In this document: in pieces, positions 1 through 5,103 of the stretch
Position numbering within the stretch: the first letter of the stretch is position 1
Layout: every line of letters starts with the position of its first letter
NCBI GenBank assembly: GCA_964530195.1
Contig: CAZGXQ010000055.1
Location: forward strand, 1 to 6,313
Direction: 5' to 3'
Length of the DNA stretch: 6,313 nucleotides
Source: CAZGXQ01 sp964530195
GTDB lineage: Bacteria; Patescibacteriota; Minisyncoccia; Minisyncoccales; GBS-2
Notes under the pieces: generated by a model
What the model saw: the letters and a program-made list of their open reading frames with translations, nothing else
Told to the model about the DNA's origin: nothing
The model's database searches: none
Translations under genes and position numbers: made by a program

Positions 1-2
1 TT

Positions 3-176
3 CTAAATAATTTTTCTAAATTACCCAATTCAAGAACGCTTTGTTTTTTAAGAAAAATAGCAAACTCTCCTTTAGCTTTTGAGCAAATTAAGCGTATAAA
101 AGAAGTTAAAAAATCGATTGTTTACGATTTAACAACTACTAAGAATTTTTGGGCTAATGGATTTGTAATTCATAAT
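3..176 (+). other. Intein C-terminal region (splicing blocks F and G) within helicase motif V
   Basis: The 58 codons before the helicase sequence do not resemble a helicase and end in a classic intein C-terminus. Block F is VYDLTT followed by NFWANGF, and block G is VIHN, with the penultimate His (171-173), terminal Asn (174-176) and a +1 Ser (177-179) all present. The preceding stretch (FEQIKRIKEV) fits the strand that normally leads into block F. Asn cyclisation with Ser+1 as extein nucleophile is therefore chemically possible. The residue just before the NF of block F is Lys, where many inteins have His. Insertion falls exactly inside motif V, consistent with the known preference of inteins for conserved active-site motifs. 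The N-terminal splicing blocks and any homing endonuclease domain are outside the window, so mini-intein and full intein cannot be told apart. Confidence 0.9.
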
Positions 177-1310
177 TCCTACGGCATCAATCTTCCAAAT
201 TTCCGGGCAGTAGTTAGAGATGTGAAAAGATACTATCCAGGATTAGGATCTGTTTATTTGCCGGTTTTGGAAGTTGAACAAATGTTTGGAAGGAGTGGAA
301 GGCCTCAGTTTGATAAGTGGGGAGAGGGGATTTTGGTGGCAAAGAGTAAAAAAGATGAAAGGGAATTGGAAAGTTATTATATTAAAGGAGAATTGGAGGA
401 GATTTCAAGCAAAATCTCTACAGAATCTGCTTTAAGGATGCACATTTTATCTTTGATTTCGAATAGGTTTTGTAAAAGTCAAAATCAATTGATGGACTTT
501 TTGAAAAAAACTTTCTTTGGCAAAAAATTTAAGGAAATTTCAATTTTAAAAGAGAAAATCGATGAAGTAATTTTTGCCCTTGAAGATTGGCAATTTATAA
601 AAACCGAAGAAATAAACGAAAATGGAGAAGTGGTGGACAGAAAATTGATAGCAACAAAAGTTGGAAAAAGAATTTCCCAGCTTTATTTGGATCCAGCGAG
701 CGCTAATTTATTCATTGAAAATTTGAAAGAATGTCAAAAAGCTAATGAGTTTACTTTACTTTGCCTTTTAGCAAAAGCAGAGGAATTAAAACCTTCCCCA
801 ACTTTATCAACAAAGGACGCTCTTTTAATTGAACAAAAGATTTTTGAAAACGAGGAATTTTTCTTTTTTCAAATTCCAGATGAATTTGATGAAGATTACG
901 AAGAATTTTTGAGAGAGGCAAAGTTAGCAACGATGTTGAGCTTTTGGATTGAAGAAAAAACAGAAAGTGAAATTATGGAAAAATTTAAAATTACTCCCGG
1001 GGAATTACATTCGAGGATTGAAATCTTAGATTGGCTTTTGTATTCAATCTTAGAAATTTCAAAACTTATTCCTTTCAATGAAGAAATAAAGAAGATGCTA
1101 AAAAAATTGAGAATCAGAGCTTATTATGGAATTAAAGAAGAATTAATTCCTTTAGTTTCTTTGGAAGGGATTGGAAGAGTAAGAGCAAGGGCACTTTTTG
1201 ATGCAGGACTGAAAACAATTTCAGATTTGAAAAAAGCAAGTTTAGAAAAGATAGCTCAAGCTTTAAAAAGTAGGAATTTGGCAGAAAAGGTGAAAAACCA
1301 AATTAAATAA
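3..1310 (+). CDS. Hel308/Ski2-like DNA helicase, C-terminal part, interrupted by an intein (5' end outside window)
   Basis: The frame is open from base 3 with no start codon needed, so this is the 3' part of a longer gene; the GTG at 222 is internal. After the intein tail (to 176), 377 helicase residues are visible. They begin with motif V (SYGINLP), followed by motif VI (QMFGRSGRP, about 282-308), then a winged-helix and helical 'ratchet' region. A helix-hairpin-helix near the end (LEGIGRVRARALFDAGL, about 1159-1209) is typical of Hel308. Known family members are ATP-dependent 3'-5' superfamily 2 helicases that unwind lagging-strand and stalled-fork DNA. The visible length after motif V matches a full-length Hel308 C-terminus, so the 3' end is intact. 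Motifs I-IV and the ATPase core lie off the left edge. Hel308 is best known from archaea and eukaryotes (HELQ), so its presence beside bacterial regulators suggests transfer or a lineage-specific bacterial branch. No clear terminator follows the TAA. Confidence 0.9.
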   Translation, partial: LNNFSKLPNSRTLCFLRKIANSPLAFEQIKRIKEVKKSIVYDLTTTKNFWANGFVIHNSYGINLPNFRAVVRDVKRYYPGLGSVYLPVLEVEQMFGRSGRPQFDKWGEGILVAKSKKDERELESYYIKGELEEISSKISTESALRMHILSLISNRFCKSQNQLMDFLKKTFFGKKFKEISILKEKIDEVIFALEDWQFIKTEEINENGEVVDRKLIATKVGKRISQLYLDPASANLFIENLKECQKANEFTLLCLLAKAEELKPSPTLSTKDALLIEQKIFENEEFFFFQIPDEFDEDYEEFLREAKLATMLSFWIEEKTESEIMEKFKITPGELHSRIEILDWLLYSILEISKLIPFNEEIKKMLKKLRIRAYYGIKEELIPLVSLEGIGRVRARALFDAGLKTISDLKKASLEKIAQALKSRNLAEKVKNQIK

Positions 1311-1528
1311 TTCTTGTCTTTTAAACTTACTATCTAACCAAAATTTAAAAATTCTTTCTCTTCAGCAACAGTTCAACTCTATACTTCAGATAAAAAAAGC
1401 ACCAACCTCCTGAGAGCGTTTCTTCAAGTTTTAATTTTTTTATTTTTCTCCAAAGAGTTAAACTCCTGACCCATAGAGATTATTAGAATATTAAAAATTA
1501 AAAAGCCCGTGAAGCAGTTTTAATTAAA
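1311..1528. other. Convergent intergenic region, no gene seen
   Basis: These 218 bases separate the ends of two convergent genes. No frame of convincing coding character and no RNA gene was recognised. There are short G+C-containing patches set in A/T runs (GCACC at 1399-1403, AGAGC at 1413-1417, GCCCG at 1505-1509), and a perfect 11-base inverted repeat GAGTTAAACTC at 1455-1465. The patches next to A-runs would give imperfect hairpins followed by U-tracts on minus-strand RNA. Nothing comparable is evident for plus-strand transcription leaving the helicase gene. Confidence 0.6.
1500..1525 (-). terminator. Weak candidate terminator after the PAS gene
   Basis: About 14 bases past the PAS stop codon, minus-strand RNA would read GCUU-CAC-GGGC followed by five U. 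That is a 4-bp stem with two G-U pairs, flanked by A-runs that could pair with the U-tract. It is much weaker than the hairpin at 3091-3118. A second imperfect hairpin with a seven-U tract lies further on (1417 to 1392, one mismatch) and could be a backup. Either may be chance in AT-rich DNA. Confidence 0.25.
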
Positions 1529-2104
1529 TTATGTCTTCTTTTTTAACCTTTCTAACTCTTCTTTTAGTTTTTTAATTTCTTCTTTAAGTTCTATCATTTT
1601 CAATTCTCTTCCAATTGCTATCTTGTGGAACTCTTCTAATTCCTTAATTTTTTCTTTTAGATCTTGAGTGCTAAGCCTTATTTTTTCTTCCATTTCTTGT
1701 TGAATTTTTTTCAGCGGGGTCACATCTATAAAGGCTAAAAAGAATCCTGCAACTTTTTCATTTTTTATTCTTGCTGCCCAGAAAGTATTAACTATTATTT
1801 CTTCACCGTTCTTTTTAACTAAAATCAACTCTTGATTTTGCAATTCATGATTTTTTTGAAGAAGGGAAATTATATTTTTTATTTTTTCTTTTTCGGAAAA
1901 AATCTCTTCAATGCTACTTCCTGTTATATCTAAGGCATCAAAACCGGTTAATTTTTCAAAAGCTTTATTAATTTGAATGATGTAAAAAGTAGAAGAAAGA
2001 TCACAAACTGGAATTGGCAAAAAATTGAAAAAATCATTGATATAATCTATCAATTCATTTAGTTCGTCTTGGTACTTTTTTATTTCACCTTCTTTTTCCT
2101 TCAT
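1529..2104 (-). CDS. PAS domain protein with C-terminal coiled coil, no kinase domain
   Basis: This 191-residue protein has one PAS domain at about residues 20-132. Recognisable elements are the N-terminal core (IIQINKAFEKLTGF, residues 42-55), the central LVKKNGEEI segment and the closing strand FFLAFIDVTPLK. Residues 133-191 form a charged heptad-like coiled coil containing ELEEFHKIAIGRELKMIELK. That segment looks like the linker to a histidine-kinase dimerisation helix, but the protein ends there with no catalytic ATPase domain and no clear phospho-acceptor His motif. It is probably a soluble cytoplasmic sensor that dimerises and acts on a partner. The chosen ATG (2104-2102) overlaps the upstream gene's TAA as TAATG, which implies translational coupling; a TTG three codons earlier (2113) is possible but less likely. 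The ligand (haem, flavin or other) cannot be read from the sequence. Confidence 0.8.
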   Translation of the reverse strand: MKEKEGEIKKYQDELNELIDYINDFFNFLPIPVCDLSSTFYIIQINKAFEKLTGFDALDITGSSIEEIFSEKEKIKNIISLLQKNHELQNQELILVKKNGEEIIVNTFWAARIKNEKVAGFFLAFIDVTPLKKIQQEMEEKIRLSTQDLKEKIKELEEFHKIAIGRELKMIELKEEIKKLKEELERLKKKT

Positions 2105-2712
2105 TATTCCCAAGCAAAATAAAATTCATCAAAAGGGTCCCCTCTAAATGCACACTTTCTTTCCTCAATTATTATTTTTGTTGCGCCAGAAGCGATTTTT
2201 CCTATTTGATAGAAATAACCTGCGTGATAAATGCACAATAGAGGATGAAATTTATACCCCTTCAATCTTACAACTGCATATTTTTTTTCTATATTATAAT
2301 CTGTAACCTCCAACTCTCCAAAGTCAAAATACTCTTTCCAATATTCTGGTGCTTTTTTTAAAACCACATCAATTGAAATAAAAAACTTGGTCAAAATTTT
2401 AGTGATCGGAGAAAGCTTGACTGCTGCCTTTCCCATTTCAAAAATTTCCCTTTCATCTAAATTTAAAATTTCTTTTATCAAAAGAACTATTAAAACAGAA
2501 ACTGCTTCTGGATACATACTTGCATGTTTCACATTGTCCAAATCAATTGGAATTTCCAATTCTTTTATTCTTTCTTTTAATTTTTGTATTGCGCTTTCTC
2601 CTCCCTTCTTTCTTAGATATTCAAGATTAGTTAAAATGATTGTTCCTTTGACATTTCCTGGAATTTTTAAAATTTGAGCTACATCTTTTTCTGTTACATA
2701 AAACTTTTCCAT
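2104..2712 (-). CDS. V4R/HNOB-like predicted ligand-binding sensor protein
   Basis: This 202-residue soluble protein has no membrane segment. The C-terminal part (about residues 158-200) ends in EERKCAFRGDPFDEFYF. It resembles the closing signature of the V4R (4-vinyl reductase) domain, in which a Glu, a Cys and a Gly-Asp-Pro precede an aromatic strand. The N-terminal part (VKGTIILTNLEYLRKKGGESAI) resembles the start of related HNOB/V4R-type folds. V4R domains bind small hydrophobic molecules or metals and often feed signals to transcription regulators. The start is taken as ATG 2712-2710 (MEKFYVTEKD). An in-frame TTG at 2781 would add 23 residues of unconserved character and would run into the divergent promoter, so it is rejected. 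No Shine-Dalgarno precedes the ATG; a TATAAA on the minus strand (2728-2723) could be the -10 of a very short leader. The gene is coupled to the PAS gene by a one-base overlap. The family call is by motif resemblance only. Confidence 0.6.
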   Translation of the reverse strand: MEKFYVTEKDVAQILKIPGNVKGTIILTNLEYLRKKGGESAIQKLKERIKELEIPIDLDNVKHASMYPEAVSVLIVLLIKEILNLDEREIFEMGKAAVKLSPITKILTKFFISIDVVLKKAPEYWKEYFDFGELEVTDYNIEKKYAVVRLKGYKFHPLLCIYHAGYFYQIGKIASGATKIIIEERKCAFRGDPFDEFYFAWE

Positions 2713-2799
2713 GATTATTAATTTTATAATTTTTTGCCACCAAAATAAAGAGAAGTTTACACATTTGACAAATTTTACCAATTAGGGTATATAAAAAAT
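2713..2799. promoter_or_regulatory. Shared divergent promoter region between V4R-PAS and HTH genes
   Basis: These 87 bases separate two divergently transcribed start codons. The plus side holds the strong promoter described separately. The minus side has only an AT-rich TATAAA-like hexamer near the V4R start, with no clear -35. The arrangement allows one bound regulator to affect both directions; the HTH protein encoded on the plus side is an obvious candidate, but this is inference. No convincing inverted-repeat operator was found. Confidence 0.4.
2765..2793 (+). promoter_or_regulatory. Near-consensus sigma-70 promoter giving a leaderless HTH mRNA
   Basis: A perfect -35 TTGACA (2765-2770), a 17-base spacer and -10 TATATA (2788-2793) are followed by six A/T bases and then the ATG at 2800. 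Transcription normally starts about 7 bases after the -10, so the predicted +1 falls on the A of the ATG. There is no room for a Shine-Dalgarno. Confidence 0.8.
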
Positions 2800-3102
2800 A
2801 TGAAGAACATTTATAACCTGCTGGAATGGTTTGGAAATCCGAGTTGGGTTATTCTCAGGCTTGCCCAAGCCACCCCTGAAATTACTCCACGCGAAATGAA
2901 AATACTCCAGTACAGATGGGAAAAACATCTCACCCTCACCGCAACAGCCCAAAAACTCCAAATTTCCAGAAATCGTGTTAAGGACTTAGAAGAAAGAGCG
3001 ATGGAAAAAATTGGAAAGCGCTGGGACCATTTATTTTTGCCTGCTGTAAAAATTATCGAAGACATCCTCAACCAAACTTGCTCCTTGGGAAGCCAGAGAT
3101 AA
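2800..3102 (+). CDS. Small sigma-region-4-like helix-turn-helix protein
   Basis: This 100-residue protein carries one HTH at about residues 43-72 (LTLTATAQKLQISRNRVKDL, then EERAMEKI). The pattern matches sigma-70 region 4 and LuxR-like HTHs: a 'regular scaffold' helix, a turn, and a recognition helix with S-R-x-R-V followed by E-x-A. The preceding ITPREMKILQYRW resembles the 'sequence-rEr-viLrlR' lead-in of region 4. No region 2 is present, so it is not a complete sigma factor; it more likely acts as a small DNA-binding regulator or a promoter-35-binding accessory. The gene has its own strong promoter and strong terminator, so it is a single-gene transcript. Its base composition stands out: 57 G/C in the 120 bases at 2821-2940, against 29 in the 120 bases at 4561-4680 in the sigma gene. 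That suggests separate ancestry or a different expression constraint. Confidence 0.7.
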   Translation: MKNIYNLLEWFGNPSWVILRLAQATPEITPREMKILQYRWEKHLTLTATAQKLQISRNRVKDLEERAMEKIGKRWDHLFLPAVKIIEDILNQTCSLGSQR

Positions 3103-3118
3103 ATTCTCTGGCTTTTTT
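3091..3118 (+). terminator. Strong intrinsic terminator with the stop codon in its loop
   Basis: A perfect 9-bp stem (AGCCAGAGA at 3091-3099 with TCTCTGGCT at 3105-3113) encloses a 5-base loop TAAAT. The T-run covers 3113-3118. The first arm encodes the last residues Ser-Gln-Arg, and the TAA stop (3100-3102) sits in the loop. Confidence 0.93.
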
Positions 3119-3135
3119 GTTGAATAGACGAACGA

Positions 3136-3165
3136 TTTCCAAATTCCTTCTTAAAGAGGTAAAAT
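3136..3165 (+). promoter_or_regulatory. Candidate promoter for the LemA-sigma-CAP operon
   Basis: A -10 TAAAAT (3160-3165) is preceded at 18 bases by TTTCCA (3136-3141, 4 of 6 matches to TTGACA). Six bases separate the -10 from the ATG at 3172, the same geometry as the promoter at 2765-2793, so the transcript would again begin at or next to the start codon. An alternative reading is that AGAGGT (3155-3160) is a Shine-Dalgarno, 11 bases before the ATG, used by a longer transcript. The strong terminator just upstream argues that this operon needs its own promoter here. Confidence 0.55.
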
Positions 3166-3171
3166 ACTTTT

Positions 3172-4548
3172 ATGAAGCGAATATCCCTTTTCTCCACAAT
3201 TGTTTCTATAGGATTGATTTGTTTTTTTGTTCTTCCATTAATTTTATTCCATGCAACTATGTTTGAGACAGGAGCAGCGCTGATAGGATTTTATGTTTAT
3301 GTGTGTGGAATAATTACTGCTGTAGGAGGAATTTATTTTGCAAGCGAATTTCTAAAGGTAGAAAAAATTATTTTCGATATAGAAAGTCTTCCTCTTTTAG
3401 AAACCGATGAAGCCGTTGAGGGTGTTCCATTTGCGGGAGAAGGCATTATTGAGCCAGAAAATGGAAAAATCCTTAAATCTCCTTACACCAATACCCCTTG
3501 CGTTTATTTTCACAGCATAAAAGAAAAATATGAAAGACAAGGGCAAAGTGGTTGTTGGAAAATTGTAGAAAACATAGCAAGTTTTGTCCCTTTTTACATC
3601 AAAGATAAAAGAGGCAAATTAAAAGTAGATCTTGCAAATTTAGATAACGATTTTTCAGGATACATAATTTCAATAAAAAGAAATATTCCAGATCCAAAAA
3701 ATAGCGAAATAGACTGCGACGCTGTTCTAAAACACGCACCATATCCTTTATCGAGAGACGTTTTTTCTTTCTTAACTCCTTCTTCATATCGAGTAAGCGA
3801 GTTTGTATTGAGACCAGGAACAAAAGTTTTTGTTTGTGGAATGGTTTCAAGGAGGAATGGGAATTTGGTTTTGCACGAAGACGAAAAATGGCCCTTAATA
3901 ATAAGTAAAAAGAGTAGAGATCAATATGTAAGAGAGTTTTATCGAGGAGAAAACTTGATTTATCTTAGCCATTTTTTCGCAGCTGCAGGATTTACAATAA
4001 GTTTATTAGCAATAAATTACGCCATTAAACTGAAACCAATTCATCTTTTAATTTTGCTTTTGTTTGGAAATCTATTTATTTTGGGAAGTATTGGTTTTAC
4101 AATTTATAATCGAATTGTAGCCCTCAGAAATAGAGCTTTGAATGCTTTGAGCAATATTCATGGAGAACTAAAAAGAAGAGCAGATCTAATTCCTGCTATT
4201 GTGGAAATAATAAAAGGATATGTGAAACACGAAAGCGAAATTCAAAAAATTATCGCAGAGTCAAGAGAAAAAATAATTTTTTCAAGTGAATTAAAGAGAG
4301 AAAAAGAACCAATTATTTCTTCACTCGTTGCAGTGATTGAAAACTATCCAGAGCTTAAAGCTTCAGAAAATTTTCAATCTCTAATGAAAACTTTAGTTGA
4401 TACAGAAGAAAGGATTGCTTATTCTCGTGAATTTTATAACCGAACTGTGAGAAAATATAATACTTTAATTCAGCAGATTCCATTTTCACTTGTTGCAAAA
4501 ATTTTGAGATTTAAGGAAATGGAATTTATCAGAATTGCTAAAGAATAA
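3172..4548 (+). CDS. BAM/GIDE (MUL1-like) domain fused to LemA, four-helix membrane protein
   Basis: The 458-residue protein has two N-terminal membrane helices (about 7-28 and 36-58). A soluble domain at about 85-245 follows, then two more helices (about 264-284 and 289-312) and a C-terminal LemA domain (about 313-455). The soluble domain has the pattern of the BAM/GIDE domain of mitochondrial E3 ligase MUL1: SPYTNTPCVYF, a Trp-containing segment (CWKIVE), FVPFYIKDKRGKLKVD, and RPGTKVFVCGMVS, flanked by membrane helices. There is no RING finger, so no ligase activity is implied. The LemA part is clear: LKRRADLIPAIVEIIKGYVKHE, NYPELKA, TEERIAYSREFYNRTVRKYN and FKEMEFI. LemA proteins are membrane-anchored helical bundles of uncertain function. 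The linker between the first two LemA helices (about 368-384) looks shorter than usual. It heads a tight operon, 11 bases ahead of the sigma gene. Bases 4315-4476 recur near the right edge. Confidence 0.85.
   Translation: MKRISLFSTIVSIGLICFFVLPLILFHATMFETGAALIGFYVYVCGIITAVGGIYFASEFLKVEKIIFDIESLPLLETDEAVEGVPFAGEGIIEPENGKILKSPYTNTPCVYFHSIKEKYERQGQSGCWKIVENIASFVPFYIKDKRGKLKVDLANLDNDFSGYIISIKRNIPDPKNSEIDCDAVLKHAPYPLSRDVFSFLTPSSYRVSEFVLRPGTKVFVCGMVSRRNGNLVLHEDEKWPLIISKKSRDQYVREFYRGENLIYLSHFFAAAGFTISLLAINYAIKLKPIHLLILLLFGNLFILGSIGFTIYNRIVALRNRALNALSNIHGELKRRADLIPAIVEIIKGYVKHESEIQKIIAESREKIIFSSELKREKEPIISSLVAVIENYPELKASENFQSLMKTLVDTEERIAYSREFYNRTVRKYNTLIQQIPFSLVAKILRFKEMEFIRIAKE
4315..4476 (+). repeat. 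LemA segment duplicated at the right edge (copy 1, within the intact gene)
   Basis: This segment encodes LemA residues 382-435. It aligns without gaps to 6152-6313 with six substitutions (at 4326, 4344, 4388, 4440, 4446 and 4473), giving 156 of 162 identical bases. The spacing between copies is 1837 bases. Confidence 0.97.
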
Positions 4549-4559
4549 ATTCAAAATTA

Positions 4560-5096
4560 ATGAAAATAAACGACCAAGAACTTATCACTCAATTTTTAAA
4601 AGGTGACGAAAAAGCTTTAGAGCTTTTAATTCAAAAATATTTAAAGCCAATTTATGGATATGTTTTTAAATTTGTTCAAAATCAACAAGATGCCGAGGAC
4701 TTAACTCAAGAAACTTTCTTAAAGATGTGGAGAAATTTAAAAAAATTTAAGAAAGAGAAAAACTTTAAAAGTTGGCTTTTTACCATTGCAAAAAATACCT
4801 GTTTTGATTTTTTGAGAAAGAAAAAGAAAAATTTAGCTTTGAATTTAGAGAACTTAGAGATTATAGCAGATTTTGCCCCCTCTTTCATTGAAGAGTTAGA
4901 AAAAGAAAGTTGGGCAGAAAAAATAAAAAGAGAAATAGAAAAACTTCCGTTTAAAATGCAAAAAGTGTTGGATCTTTATTATAATTTTGGTTTAAATTTT
5001 AGAGAAATTTCTGAAATTTTAAAAGAACCAGTAAATACAATAAAAAGCAGACACAATCGAGCAATTTATAAGCTAAAAAAATCAATCTTTCAATAA
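4560..5096 (+). CDS. ECF-type RNA polymerase sigma factor
   Basis: The 178-residue protein has the two-domain ECF layout. Region 2 covers about residues 8-88, with DAEDLTQETFLKMWRNL at 44-60 and FKSWLFTIAKNTCFDFLRK at 69-87 (core-binding and -10 recognition). Region 4 covers about 125-175, with LPFKMQKVLDLYYNFGLNF and an HTH, REISEILKEPVNTIKSR, that reads -35 elements. Regions 1 and 3 are absent, as expected. The two domains are joined by an acidic linker (about 91-124). ECF factors redirect RNA polymerase to a small stress or envelope regulon and are usually held by an anti-sigma factor. No typical anti-sigma (zinc-binding ASD or membrane anti-sigma) is adjacent. The neighbours are a membrane BAM-LemA protein 11 bases upstream and a CAP protein 7 bases downstream, so the signal may come through them. 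The start ATG has no Shine-Dalgarno; translation probably follows the upstream gene by proximity. Confidence 0.95.
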   Translation: MKINDQELITQFLKGDEKALELLIQKYLKPIYGYVFKFVQNQQDAEDLTQETFLKMWRNLKKFKKEKNFKSWLFTIAKNTCFDFLRKKKKNLALNLENLEIIADFAPSFIEELEKESWAEKIKREIEKLPFKMQKVLDLYYNFGLNFREISEILKEPVNTIKSRHNRAIYKLKKSIFQ

Positions 5097-5103
5097 ATTC
5101 TTT

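Noticed and set aside
896..1078. Short open frames opposite real genes (also 3599-3850 and 4706-4888, minus strand)
   Set aside because: They are short, low-complexity and antisense to conserved proteins.
222..1310. Helicase gene starting at the GTG at 222
   Set aside because: The frame is open to the left edge and encodes helicase motif V and an intein tail upstream, so this GTG is an internal valine codon.
2387..2677. Plus-strand open frame of 96 codons opposite the V4R gene
   Set aside because: It is a shadow of the minus-strand gene with no motif and no start signal.
2713..2781. TTG at 2781 as the V4R gene start, adding 23 residues
   Set aside because: The extension is not family-like, overlaps the divergent promoter, and ATG 2712 gives a natural N-terminus.
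2811..3197. Minus-strand open frame of 128 codons opposite the HTH gene
   Set aside because: It is antisense to a gene with a clear HTH, promoter and terminator, runs through the terminator hairpin, and has no recognisable domain.
3078..3266. Plus-strand open frame spanning the terminator and LemA start
   Set aside because: It crosses an intrinsic terminator and overlaps the LemA N-terminus in another frame without any domain.
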